DNA from: Eggerthella timonensis
GTDB taxonomy: Bacteria > Actinomycetota > Coriobacteriia > Coriobacteriales > Eggerthellaceae
Length of the DNA: 64,000 nt
Assembly (NCBI RefSeq): GCF_900184265.1
Contig: NZ_FXXA01000002.1
Coordinates: 1,448,918 to 1,512,917 of the forward strand
Direction of reading: 5' to 3'
A program made the translations under genes and the position numbers. Below the pieces are notes generated by a model. The model did not search any database. It had not been told where the DNA came from and saw only the letters and a list, made by a program, of their open reading frames with translations. This document shows positions 1 to 8,034 of this stretch, in pieces (position 1 is the first letter of the stretch; the number at the start of each line of letters is the position of its first letter).

Positions 1-88
1 TTGCCACTCCTATGACCTGGTAAAACATGGTATATTGCCTGGTCATAGGCGTGTGGAGAAGTGTCAGAAAACGCCCCTTTTGGCAGCG
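1..88. repeat. Intergenic stem-loop element, copy A
   Basis: This stretch aligns without gaps to 11536-11623 at 58 of 88 positions. Both copies can form an 8-bp stem (here 14-21 with 37-44) around a 15-nt loop that contains ACATG, and the stem positions that differ remain mostly pairable. A longer imperfect inverted repeat, CCTATGACC at 9-17 and GGTCATAGG at 41-49, is specific to this copy. It lies downstream of the minus-strand lactonase gene, so its transcript of origin may start left of the window. Function is unknown. Confidence 0.55.
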
Positions 89-116
89 TCGCAGACCGCG
101 CATGGCGTGCGGGCGC

Positions 117-1178
117 TCACGCATCCCACACGACGCATGCGACCTGCGGCACGCGCACGTGCGCGACGGCCCGCACCGCGCCGTCGGCGGCGTCGCGCGC
201 GAACAGGCACACGTCGTCGCTCGCAAGGTTCGCCACCGCGAGGAACCGCCCGTCGGGAGACAGCGAGAAATGCCTCGGCCCCTTCCCGCCGGATGGAACG
301 TCGCAACGACCGCCGACCGATCCCCGCTCGTCCACGTGGAAAACGACCAGCTGGTCGCTTCCGCGCACCGACGCGTACAGCTGCCGCCCGTCGGGCGCGA
401 ACGCGACATGGGCCGCCAGCGCATCGCCGCCCGGCGTCTGCGGAAGCGCCAGCTGCTCGACGATCCTCCACTGCAGCCCGCCTTCGCCGATGCGGAACAC
501 AGCCACGTCGCACGCCAGCTCGTTCACCAGCGCGGCTATCGGCAGCCGCGGATGGTACGCAACCATGCGCGGCCCCGAACCCGCTGGCACCTGCACGGTT
601 TCCACGGGGTCCGGCGCGATCGCGCCGGATGCGTCCACCTGGTAGATCACGAGCGCGTCGATGCCGAGATCGACCGCTGCCAGCAGGCGCGTTCCCGGCA
701 CGAAGCTCAGCGAGTGCACGTGGGGCGCCTCCTGCCGGTCGTCGCGCAACCCCCTTCCCTCATGGCGCCGCGACGGCAGCCCTGCAACGAGCCGTCCATC
801 CTCCAGCAGCGCGCAGCAGCCGACGGAGCCGCTCAGGTAGTTCGCGCCGTACAGGCTGCGCCCGTTCGGATCGGGCAGCACGAAGCAGGTGCCCGCATCA
901 AAGGGCGCGGTGCATGCTCCACGGCAGGCCAGCGAGCCGTCGGCTGCGATGGCGTAGGAAGCCATGCGCCCGCATGCGTCCAGCTCATGCGCGGCGTAGA
1001 GGAAGGACCCGCGTCGCGCGAGATACGTCGGATTCGGCGCGCATCCGTCCGTGCGCACGACGCGCGCCGCGCCGCGCCCCACGTCGAAGGCGATCGTGGA
1101 GATGCCGTCGCGCCCGGATCCGTCGGTATAGCCGCCTGCGAACAGCCGCCGTGCCCCGGTGCTGGCTCCGGGGGTCAC
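117..1178 (-). CDS. Lactonase / beta-propeller family protein (6-phosphogluconolactonase-like)
   Basis: The 353-residue product reads as a seven-bladed propeller of the bacterial lactonase family (PF10282): an N-terminal LFAGGYTDG strand, repeated blades of the type SPDGRFLAVANL, and the Gly-Pro-Arg-His and AYHP motifs typical of this family. Relatives hydrolyse 6-phosphogluconolactone or cyclise muconates, but many have no assigned substrate, so the reaction is an inference. No signal peptide is visible, so it is probably cytosolic. The GTG start at 1178 overlaps the TGA stop of the upstream membrane-protein gene (GTGA), which indicates translational coupling and one transcript. Confidence 0.8.
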   Translation of the reverse strand: MTPGASTGARRLFAGGYTDGSGRDGISTIAFDVGRGAARVVRTDGCAPNPTYLARRGSFLYAAHELDACGRMASYAIAADGSLACRGACTAPFDAGTCFVLPDPNGRSLYGANYLSGSVGCCALLEDGRLVAGLPSRRHEGRGLRDDRQEAPHVHSLSFVPGTRLLAAVDLGIDALVIYQVDASGAIAPDPVETVQVPAGSGPRMVAYHPRLPIAALVNELACDVAVFRIGEGGLQWRIVEQLALPQTPGGDALAAHVAFAPDGRQLYASVRGSDQLVVFHVDERGSVGGRCDVPSGGKGPRHFSLSPDGRFLAVANLASDDVCLFARDAADGAVRAVAHVRVPQVACVVWDA

Positions 1179-1849
1179 GAGCGCTCCTCGGCCAGCTCTT
1201 CGCGGTTCAGCACGCCGAAGCGCCGGTACAGCGGCAGTGTCGCGAACCGGTTCCATGCCGTGATCAACGGCCCCGTGAAAAACGCGGCGATCACCGTGAA
1301 CACGCCGATGGGCCCGCCCACCAGGATGGCGATGATCGTCACGGAAATATCCTGGGTCATGCGCACCGGCGTGTACGAGAACCGCGTCCGCGCCACGATG
1401 ACGGGCGCGATGGCGTCGATCGGCGCCACGCCCATGCGCGTTTTCAGGTACAGCGACACGCCGAGGGTGAACAGCAACGTGCCCACGACGAGGTGCGCGC
1501 CGGCGCTGACGAAGCCCTCGGACGGGGGGAGGAATCCCAGCAGCCACGTGAAGAGCTCGATGAGGTAGCCCACGCCCGCCATGTTGATGAGCGTGCCCAG
1601 GCCGATCTGGTACTTGTCGAACGCGAACACTGCAACGAGGATCACCAAGTTCACGAGCAGCTGGAAGGTGCCGAAATCGACGCCCGCCAGCGAGCTCAGG
1701 CCGAGGTTCATGGCGGTGAACGGGTCGACCCCCACGTTTCCGACGCGGCACACCGTGGTGCCAAGCGCGATGCACACGACGCCGATGCACGAGCACAGCA
1801 GCTTGCCTGCGAGGTTGTAGGTGTGGCGCAGGTCCATCCATTTCGCCAT
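1175..1849 (-). CDS. YczE/YyaS/YitT-type integral membrane protein
   Basis: This 224-residue protein is almost entirely membrane-embedded, with about five to six hydrophobic segments starting at residue 15 and a GNVGVDPFTAMNLGLS loop typical of the YczE/YitT group. That family is widespread in Gram-positives and is sometimes encoded beside transporters or regulators; no biochemical activity is established. The ATG at 1849 is preferred over an upstream in-frame start because AAAGG precedes it by about ten bases. It is the first gene of a two-gene unit with the lactonase-like gene and is divergent from the NrfD-like gene at 2076; the shared gap holds a perfect palindrome at 1985-2003. Confidence 0.75.
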   Translation of the reverse strand: MAKWMDLRHTYNLAGKLLCSCIGVVCIALGTTVCRVGNVGVDPFTAMNLGLSSLAGVDFGTFQLLVNLVILVAVFAFDKYQIGLGTLINMAGVGYLIELFTWLLGFLPPSEGFVSAGAHLVVGTLLFTLGVSLYLKTRMGVAPIDAIAPVIVARTRFSYTPVRMTQDISVTIIAILVGGPIGVFTVIAAFFTGPLITAWNRFATLPLYRRFGVLNREELAEERS

Positions 1850-1984
1850 GAGCCGTCGCCTTTCTCGTGCGGATGATACGTCGATCGCCCAGTATGGCGC
1901 GACCCTCGCGCCTTCGCGTCGCCGCACGGCGTTTGTGCGGGGGCCGTCAAGGCATTGGCACGCAGTCGACTACTGGGGCGTCGC

Positions 1985-2003
1985 ATATGACACGTTGTCA
2001 TAT
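1985..2003. promoter_or_regulatory. Operator-like palindrome in a divergent promoter region
   Basis: ATATGACA-CGT-TGTCATAT is a perfect 8-bp inverted repeat with a 3-bp spacer. It sits between divergent genes, about 20 bp before a possible -10 hexamer (GATACT, 2024-2029) for the NrfD-like gene. The half-site TGTCATA recurs twice upstream of the molybdoenzyme operon at 4680-4697. A GntR gene lies between these two locations and is the obvious but unproven candidate regulator. Confidence 0.5.
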
Positions 2004-2075
2004 CGAACGCTCCCGTTTTGTGCGATACTGGCCCCAGCGTAAAAGCGTCCGAGCGCGAGAGGCGAAGGAGGGGAT

Positions 2076-3089
2076 GTGTTCAGCGTACTGGCGGTGGGCT
2101 ATCTGTTCCTCGGCGGCGCGGGCGCGGGGGCTATCGCGGTCGCATCGATCCTCGACCTTGCTTGGGTGAAGGCCCCGTTTGGCGCCGCGTCGCGCATCTC
2201 CATCGGCGAGGCGACGCCCCTCGAGCGCGTGGCGGCCTTCGGCATGCTCGTCGGGTTCGCGGCGCTCGCGCTCGGCGTGCTGTGCCTCCTGCTCGACCTC
2301 GGGCGCATCGACCGCGTCGTCGCGCTGCTGCTGCGGCCCTCGCCGACGTTCCTCACCGTGGGCACGTACGCGCTGGCGGCTCTCGCGGCCTGTGCAGCGT
2401 TCCTCGCGGCGGTGCGGTTCGCCTACCTGCCGGACGTCCCGCGCGGCGCGGTGCGCGCCGTCGAGGCGATAGCGGCCGTCGTGGGCGTCGTGGTGATGCT
2501 GTACACGGGCCTGCTGCTGCAGAGCATGGGCGCGGTGGCGCTGTGGGCGTCCCCGCTCGTCCCGGTGCTGTTCGCGCTGTCGTCGCTTTCCTGCGGCATC
2601 GCGGTGCTGCTGATCGCGGCGTTCTTCGTGCCGGCGGACGCGGCCGTGATGCGGCTCGTGCGCGCGCTCGCGCGCGTCGACGCCGCCGTCATCGTTCTCG
2701 AGGCCGCAGCTGCGGCGCTGCTCGTGGCGGTGGCGCTCGGCGGCGACCACCCCGCTGCGGCGGCATCGGCCGAGCGCCTCGCGAGCGGCGACCTCGCCCC
2801 GTGGTGGTGGGCGGGCTTCGCGCTGTGCGGGCTCGTCGTCCCACTCGTCGCGGAGGTGGCGTGCGCCGCCCGTCGCGGCTTCGGCCATGCGCTGCATGCG
2901 GCGCTTGCCGTGGCGGCCGTGCTCGTGCTCGTGGGCGGGTTCAGCATGCGCACCGCCCTGGCCGACGCCGGCGCCCATCGCGATCTCGCGCTCGAGGCGC
3001 CTCTGAGCGGCCCCATGTCCCAAATGGGGACAGTCCCCGTTTGGGACATTCCGAACGACTCCGGCGCGACGGCGCGCCAAGCGGACTAG
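2076..3089 (+). CDS. NrfD/PsrC-like polytopic membrane protein
   Basis: The 337-residue protein has eight or nine hydrophobic helices and an N-terminal YLFLGGAGAGA motif like that of NrfD/PsrC anchors, which exchange electrons between quinones and iron-sulfur subunits. No iron-sulfur partner is adjacent, so it may pair with the cluster at 4.9 kb or act alone; this is inference. GTG at 2076 is chosen because AGGAGG lies five bases upstream, whereas the nearby ATG at 2074 is out of frame. The last 25 or so codons run through a REP-type palindrome (3015-3049) that encodes MSQMGTVPVWDI, so the C-terminus looks like an acquired tail. It is followed after 13 bases by a GntR gene. Confidence 0.7.
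   Translation: MFSVLAVGYLFLGGAGAGAIAVASILDLAWVKAPFGAASRISIGEATPLERVAAFGMLVGFAALALGVLCLLLDLGRIDRVVALLLRPSPTFLTVGTYALAALAACAAFLAAVRFAYLPDVPRGAVRAVEAIAAVVGVVVMLYTGLLLQSMGAVALWASPLVPVLFALSSLSCGIAVLLIAAFFVPADAAVMRLVRALARVDAAVIVLEAAAAALLVAVALGGDHPAAAASAERLASGDLAPWWWAGFALCGLVVPLVAEVACAARRGFGHALHAALAVAAVLVLVGGFSMRTALADAGAHRDLALEAPLSGPMSQMGTVPVWDIPNDSGATARQAD
3015..3049. repeat. REP-type palindrome 1 (GTCCCaaatGGGGA family)
   Basis: Arms of 16 bp (ATGTCCCAAATGGGGA and TCCCCGTTTGGGACAT) surround CAG, with one mismatch. The same unit occurs at 51639-51673, and a variant at 9270-9300. This copy is inside the reading frame of the NrfD-like gene. Such GGGGACAGTCCCC palindromes are a known dispersed bacterial repeat class; mobilisation by an IS200-like REP transposase is established for some REP families and not shown here. 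Confidence 0.85.
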
Positions 3090-3102
3090 AAAGAGCAGAC
3101 AC

Positions 3103-3498
3103 GTGGCCCTCTTCGAGATAAACGAGAAAAGCAGCATCCCCATCTGGTTGCAGCTGAAGAACCGGTTCATCTACCTCATCACTTCGGGGTACTACAAGCC
3201 GGGCGACCAGCTGCCCACCGTGCGCGGCCTCGCCGCGGACGTCGAGGTGAACTACAACACGGTGAGCAAGGTGTACATGAGCCTCGAGCAGGACGGCTAC
3301 ATCCAGTCCAAACGCCGCCAGGGCGCGTTTGTCCTCGATGTGTCCGACAAGCCGGGCGTCAGCATCTCGTCCACGGCCGAGATCGTCACGAGTGAGTATC
3401 TCAAGCGCTGCTTCGAACTGGGCATGTCGCTGGAAGACGTGGAGCAGCAGTTCGCGCTCAGCATGAGCGAAGCGAAAGCCAAGCGGGCCGCCGGCTAA
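3103..3498 (+). CDS. Short GntR-family regulator (YtrA-like)
   Basis: The 131-residue protein has an N-terminal winged helix-turn-helix of the GntR family: IPIWLQLKNRFIYLI, then GYYKPGDQLPTVRGLA, then a recognition helix in VNYNTVSKVYMSLEQDGY at about residues 48-65. The roughly 50-residue C-terminal part is too short for an aminotransferase or UTRA domain, which places it in the YtrA-like group that usually represses neighbouring membrane or ABC genes. GTG at 3103 is the only in-frame start near the conserved N-terminus. It lies 13 bases after the NrfD-like gene and 35 before the SPFH gene, in one likely transcript. The TGTCATA sites at 1985-2003 and 4680-4697 are possible targets. Confidence 0.85.
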   Translation: MALFEINEKSSIPIWLQLKNRFIYLITSGYYKPGDQLPTVRGLAADVEVNYNTVSKVYMSLEQDGYIQSKRRQGAFVLDVSDKPGVSISSTAEIVTSEYLKRCFELGMSLEDVEQQFALSMSEAKAKRAAG

Positions 3499-3533
3499 AG
3501 GCCGCGCGCCCGAACGCGAAGGGAGATCGTTCT

Positions 3534-4529
3534 ATGAAACGCGATACGCGAAAGGCGGCGTCGGTCGGCGCCGACCTGCCGAATGCGACCGCTGCGAGCG
3601 CCGTGCCCGCCTATGCCGACGCCCGCGGCATGCCCGACGGCATCCGCGCGACGACCAGCCGCAGCCGCGCGTCCCGCAACGGGGCCGTCGTGTTCGCCGT
3701 GGTGGTGTTCGCGGCGGCGTTCGGCATCGTGCTGGCGGTTGCGCAGGCGGCCTTCGGCGAGATCGGCCTCGTCGCCCTCGCGGCGGCGGTCGTGATCGCG
3801 TGGCTGACGTCCTCGTCGGTGCACATCGTGCTGGAGTGGGAGAAGGCGGTGGTGCTGCGCCTGGGCAAGTTCAACCGCGTGGCGGGCCCCGGCATCGTGT
3901 TCACCTGGCCCATCGTCGAATTCTACACGCTGCGCATCGACCAGCGCGTGGCCACCACGTACTTCGGCGCCGAGGAGACGCTCACGAGCGACCTCGTCCC
4001 CATCAACGTGGACGCCGTGCTGTTCTGGATGGTGTGGAACGCGAAGAGCGCCACCGTGGAAGTGGAGGACTACGCCTCGGCCGTGGCCTGGATCGCCCAG
4101 ACGGCCATGCGCAAGGCCATCGGCTCCACCACCGTGTCCGAGGTGGCCACGCGCCGCGACCAGCTGGACGAGCTGCTCAAGGAGGCCATCGAGGAGAAGC
4201 TCAACCCCTGGGGCATCACGATCATCGATGTGGAGATCCGCGACATCGTCGTGCCGAAGGAGCTGCAGGCCGCCATGGCCATGGAGGCCGTCGCCGAGCG
4301 CAAGAAGAACGCCCGCATGGTGCTGGCCGAGGCCGAGAAGGACATCTCCGAGATGCTCAAGGACGCATCCGAGGTGTACGCCGGCGACGCCGACGCCATG
4401 AAGCTGCGCACGATGCACCTCGCCTACGAAAGCGTCGAGCAGTCGGGCGGCACCCTCGTCATCCCGAGCGCCTTCAGCGAAGGCTTCGTCGACAACGCGC
4501 CGGGGGAGGGTATCACGAGCAAGGGCTGA
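3534..4529 (+). CDS. SPFH/band-7 (slipin/stomatin-like) membrane protein
   Basis: The 331-residue product has a polar N-terminus of about 50 residues, two hydrophobic segments (about residues 52-90), then a canonical band-7 domain: EWEKAVVLRLGKFNRVAGPG, a DLVPINVDAVLFWMV strand, and the helical stretch around NPWGITIIDVEIRDI. The final third is a charged coiled-coil-like helix (AMEAVAERKKNARMVLAEAE). Slipins organise membrane microdomains and scaffold proteases; no NfeD partner is adjacent, which is unusual because slipins often pair with NfeD. GGGAGAT precedes the ATG. It is the last gene of the NrfD/gntR unit. Confidence 0.85.
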   Translation: MKRDTRKAASVGADLPNATAASAVPAYADARGMPDGIRATTSRSRASRNGAVVFAVVVFAAAFGIVLAVAQAAFGEIGLVALAAAVVIAWLTSSSVHIVLEWEKAVVLRLGKFNRVAGPGIVFTWPIVEFYTLRIDQRVATTYFGAEETLTSDLVPINVDAVLFWMVWNAKSATVEVEDYASAVAWIAQTAMRKAIGSTTVSEVATRRDQLDELLKEAIEEKLNPWGITIIDVEIRDIVVPKELQAAMAMEAVAERKKNARMVLAEAEKDISEMLKDASEVYAGDADAMKLRTMHLAYESVEQSGGTLVIPSAFSEGFVDNAPGEGITSKG

Positions 4530-4900
4530 TCCGCTGCGCCGCACGCGCGAAAACGGGGAAGAGAACGCGAAAGCGGCCTGCGAACGATCGCTTTCGAGTA
4601 TGCGGCGCAAGCTATGATCGGCGCAATCAGCAAAAGAACCACCAGGTCAACCTTATATCCTAAAAATAGAATAGTCTCCTGTCATATTCTGTCATACATC
4701 GTTATTGATAATCATAGTGACGTATGGCAGAATGCGGGGCAGAAGGAATCGGCCGATTTCTGATATGAAGGGGACATCTCGGAAAACGCGCTCGTGCGCA
4801 CCGACGCGCCGCGCATACGTGAGGGGACAGCCGTTCGCGGAACGCTCACCTTCATCCGGACATCCCCGAGGCATTCTGCAGCAAGAATGGAGGAGGAGAC
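4530..4900 (+). other. Regulatory intergenic region upstream of the molybdoenzyme operon
   Basis: This 371-bp gap is locally AT-rich around 4640-4720, unlike its surroundings. It holds direct repeats TGTCATAT (4680-4687) and TGTCATAC (4690-4697), an inverted partner GTATGGCA (4722-4729), and a Fur-box-like 19-mer at 4701-4719. A hairpin CGAAAGCG/CGCTTTCG near 4570-4597 lacks a T-tract. I see no gene in it. Confidence 0.6.
4701..4719. promoter_or_regulatory. Fur-box-like site
   Basis: GTTATTGATAATCATAGTG matches the classical 19-bp Fur consensus at 14 of 19 positions, including the core TGATAATCAT. It lies about 180 bp upstream of the molybdopterin oxidoreductase start, embedded among TGTCATA repeats. 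Iron control of an iron-sulfur-rich oxidoreductase would be sensible, but binding is not demonstrated and another metal-responsive regulator could use it. Confidence 0.4.
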
Positions 4901-7399
4901 ATGTCGGAAACGAAGAGCCCGCACGGCGGACTCACGCGCAGGAGCTTCCTGAAGACGACCGGCGCCGTCGCAGGCGTCGCAGCCGTCGCGGGGACGGGCG
5001 CCGCCTTGACCGAGCTCGCGCCGAAGGCGTACGCGGAAGGGGCCGTCGCCGTCGATGGCGAGCAGGTGTTCCGCACGTCCTGCCGCGGCAACTGCGGCAG
5101 CCGCTGCCCGCAGGAAGTGGTCGTGCGCGAGGGCAAGGTCGTGCGCACCACCGCAGCGCAGCTGCCGGGCGATGACAACGTGCGCCGTCGTCTGTGCGTG
5201 AAGGGCTACACCCAGCCCCAACGCCTGTACGAGCCCGACCGTTTGAAGTACCCCATGAAGCGCGCCAGCTGGAGCCCTGAGAACCCGAACGGGGAAGCGC
5301 GCGGCAACGGCGACTGGGAGCGCATCAGCTGGGACGAGGCCATCGATATCGTGTCCACGCAGATCGGCGCCATCATGGAGCAGCACGGCCCCTCGTCGGT
5401 GGCCCTGTGGACGTCCTACGGTTCCAACAACGTGCTGAACGGCACGTCCGCCGGCTTCATGTCGGTGGCCTACGGCCGCTTCATCACGTCCACCGGCATC
5501 ACGGTGCTCGGAGCGAGTGCCGACTACGCCCAGCTCAAAACTCAGATGTCCGACCTCGCCGTCACGGGCAACGACTGCGCCGACATCGCCAACGCCAAAA
5601 CCATCATGGCGTGGGGCGGCAACCCGGCCGAGGCCTACATCCACGACTGGCAGTTCGTGTGCCAGGCGCGCGAGAAGGGCGCCAAGCTCATCACCATCGA
5701 CCCGCAGTTCACGGCATCGGCCATGCACTCGGACGTCTACGTCCCTATCCGCCCCGGCACCGACGGCGCGCTCATGCTGGGCATGGCGAACTACATCGTC
5801 GAGAACGGCCTGGTGGACGAGGACTTCATGAAGCAGAAGACCGTCTCGCCGCTGCTCATCAAGGAGGACGGCACGTACTTCCGCATGAGCGACCTGGGCG
5901 TCGAACCTACGCAGGGACCCATCAACCCCTACACGGGCCAGCCGAGCGTCATCGATCCGAACGTCGTGTGGGACGCGGCGACGGGCGGTCCCGTCATGGC
6001 CGCCAAGGCCGCCGACCCAGTGCTGCTGGGCAGCTTCGAGCACGAGGGCACCGCGGTTCAGACGGTGTACCAGAAGACGCTCGACTCCATCAAGGAATTC
6101 ACGGTGGAGAAGGCCGCTGAGATCTGCGACCTGCCCGTCGAGACCGTCGAGATGCTGGCGAAGACCTACGCCACCGAGGGCCCCGTCGCCGTGCTCACGT
6201 ACCAGGGCATCGGCCACCACGTGAACTCGCATCACAACTACAAGAACCTTTCGCTCATCGGCGCGCTCACCGGCAACGCGGGCAAGCCCGGCGCCATGCT
6301 GTTCCGCGCCTACGGCACGTCCATGCCCACGAACTCCGCCGAGTACATGCTGGGCAAGGTGGCGCTCAACATCTGCGGCATGTACCTGCCCCAGATCCTC
6401 GAGACGAAGCAATGGGCCGGCAAGGAGCTCGACATCCGCATGCTGTTCTGCACGAACGGCAACATGCTGTCCTGCGAGTCGGGCCGCACGAAGCTGGTCG
6501 AGGCCGTGAAGAAGGTCGACTTCGTCGTGTGCGCCGACGTCAACCTCACCGACACGGCGCGTTACGCCGACGTGCTGCTGCCCGTCACGCACGCCTACGA
6601 GACCGAGGACTTCGACGGCGGCGGCTCCACGCCGTTCCCCACGTACTACCACAAGGTGATCGACCCGCTGTACGAGTGCAAGACCGATCTCGAGATCATG
6701 CGCCTCATCGCCGACAAGCTGGGCATGAGCCAGATCTACGCCAAGTCCGACGAGGAGTTCCTGCGCGCCGTCATCGACACGCCGGCCAACATCGCGGGCG
6801 GCTGCGGCTACGACGACTTCCATAAGGACAAGCCCGTGAAGAACTACGCGTTCACGGAGAAGTCGCTGGTGGACACGTTCGCCAACACGCCGACGCAGCG
6901 CCTGCAGTACTACATCGAGAAGCCCATGCCGCGCAACAACTTCGGCCAGGAGATCGCCGACTACGAACGCCTGCCGCACTACGAGCATGCCAACGAGGCC
7001 TACTGGGAGAACCCGTTGCGCGAGAAGTACCCGCTCATGGGCTGCAGCGAGCACCCGAAGTACCACGTGCATTCGCAGTGCGCCCACACGCCGTGGCTGC
7101 GCGAGCTCGAGCCCGAGCCGCTGCTCAAGGTGAACGCTTCCGACGCCGCCGCGCGCGGCATCGAGCAGGGCGACTACGTGCGCGTGTACAACGACCACGG
7201 GTACGCCGTGCTCAAGGCGCGCGTGACCGAGGGCATCAAGCCGGGCGTCGTCTCCATCCCGCACGGGTGGCAGGCCGACCAGTTCGTCGAGGGCCACACG
7301 CAGGACCTCACGAACATCTTCATGAACGATTTCGTCTCGAACAGCGCGTTCTACGATTTCCTCTGCGAAGTCGAGAAGTACGAAGGGGGTGAGCGGTAA
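4901..7399 (+). CDS. Molybdopterin-dependent oxidoreductase, DMSO reductase family catalytic subunit
   Basis: The 832-residue catalytic subunit has a Tat signal (TRRSFLKTTG, Arg13-Arg14) followed by a hydrophobic segment ending near AYA, so it is exported folded with its cofactor. A [4Fe-4S] motif C61-X3-C65-X3-C69-X29-C99 precedes the Mo-bisMGD domains; the C-terminal domain (from about residue 720) is the molydopterin dinucleotide-binding fold. Many paralogues in this group reduce diverse organic acceptors, so the substrate cannot be read from sequence. ATG at 4901 has AGGAGG eight bases upstream. Its stop overlaps the ATG of the ferredoxin subunit by one base, and the NrfD anchor follows, which gives a complete three-subunit complex. 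Confidence 0.92.
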   Translation: MSETKSPHGGLTRRSFLKTTGAVAGVAAVAGTGAALTELAPKAYAEGAVAVDGEQVFRTSCRGNCGSRCPQEVVVREGKVVRTTAAQLPGDDNVRRRLCVKGYTQPQRLYEPDRLKYPMKRASWSPENPNGEARGNGDWERISWDEAIDIVSTQIGAIMEQHGPSSVALWTSYGSNNVLNGTSAGFMSVAYGRFITSTGITVLGASADYAQLKTQMSDLAVTGNDCADIANAKTIMAWGGNPAEAYIHDWQFVCQAREKGAKLITIDPQFTASAMHSDVYVPIRPGTDGALMLGMANYIVENGLVDEDFMKQKTVSPLLIKEDGTYFRMSDLGVEPTQGPINPYTGQPSVIDPNVVWDAATGGPVMAAKAADPVLLGSFEHEGTAVQTVYQKTLDSIKEFTVEKAAEICDLPVETVEMLAKTYATEGPVAVLTYQGIGHHVNSHHNYKNLSLIGALTGNAGKPGAMLFRAYGTSMPTNSAEYMLGKVALNICGMYLPQILETKQWAGKELDIRMLFCTNGNMLSCESGRTKLVEAVKKVDFVVCADVNLTDTARYADVLLPVTHAYETEDFDGGGSTPFPTYYHKVIDPLYECKTDLEIMRLIADKLGMSQIYAKSDEEFLRAVIDTPANIAGGCGYDDFHKDKPVKNYAFTEKSLVDTFANTPTQRLQYYIEKPMPRNNFGQEIADYERLPHYEHANEAYWENPLREKYPLMGCSEHPKYHVHSQCAHTPWLRELEPEPLLKVNASDAAARGIEQGDYVRVYNDHGYAVLKARVTEGIKPGVVSIPHGWQADQFVEGHTQDLTNIFMNDFVSNSAFYDFLCEVEKYEGGER

Positions 7400-8022
7400 T
7401 GGCCCATTACGGAATGGTCATCGACACGAAGCGGTGCGTAGGCTGCAATGCCTGCTCCATGGCGTGTAAGATGACGAACAACCTGCCCGATGCGAACTGG
7501 TGGAGCCGCGTGCTCACCGAGGGCGGCGACGAGATCGACACGCCGGCCGGCATCTTTCCCGACGTGTCCATGCGCTACATCCCCGTCAGCTGCCAGCATT
7601 GCGAGAACCCGGCCTGCACGAAGGTGTGCCCCGTGGGCGCCACCTACAAGGATCCTGAGACGGGCGTCGTGCGCCAGGACTACGACAAGTGCATCGGCTG
7701 CCGCATGTGCATGGCGGCGTGCCCGTACACCGGCGTGCGCTCGTTCAATTGGGACGAGCCGAAGTATTCCGTCGAGCATGCCGTCGGCGACGCGGACATC
7801 GCGCCGCACCAGAAGCACACGGTGGAGAAGTGCACGTTCTGCTACCAGCGCCTCGCGCGCGGCGAAGTGCCCGCCTGCATGGACCTGTGCCTTGCCCGCG
7901 CGCGCCACTTCGGCAACCTTGACGACCCGGAGTCGGAGGTGTCGAAGCTCATCAAGGAGCGCTCGTACGAGCAGCTGCTGGCGAGCGAAGGCACGAAGCC
8001 GTCCGTGTACTACCTCGTGTAA
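7399..8022 (+). CDS. Four-cluster ferredoxin electron-transfer subunit (DmsB/NrfC type)
   Basis: The 207-residue protein carries four cysteine groups typical of polyferredoxin subunits: CVGCNACSMACK near residue 14, CQHCENPACTKVCP near 66, CIGCRMCMAACP near 99, and CTFCYQ with a later CMDLC near 140-160. These bind up to four [4Fe-4S] clusters and pass electrons between the catalytic subunit and the membrane anchor. It has no export signal and is presumably carried out with the Tat-tagged catalytic subunit, as is known for this class. Its ATG overlaps the previous stop (TAATG), and the anchor gene begins 12 bases after its stop. Confidence 0.93.
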   Translation: MAHYGMVIDTKRCVGCNACSMACKMTNNLPDANWWSRVLTEGGDEIDTPAGIFPDVSMRYIPVSCQHCENPACTKVCPVGATYKDPETGVVRQDYDKCIGCRMCMAACPYTGVRSFNWDEPKYSVEHAVGDADIAPHQKHTVEKCTFCYQRLARGEVPACMDLCLARARHFGNLDDPESEVSKLIKERSYEQLLASEGTKPSVYYLV

Positions 8023-8034
8023 GGGGGAGAGATC

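Noticed and set aside
2074-3121. ATG at 2074 as start of a different frame over the NrfD-like gene
   Set aside because: That frame gives an Arg-rich shadow product without membrane helices, while the GTG frame at 2076 gives a clear polytopic membrane protein.
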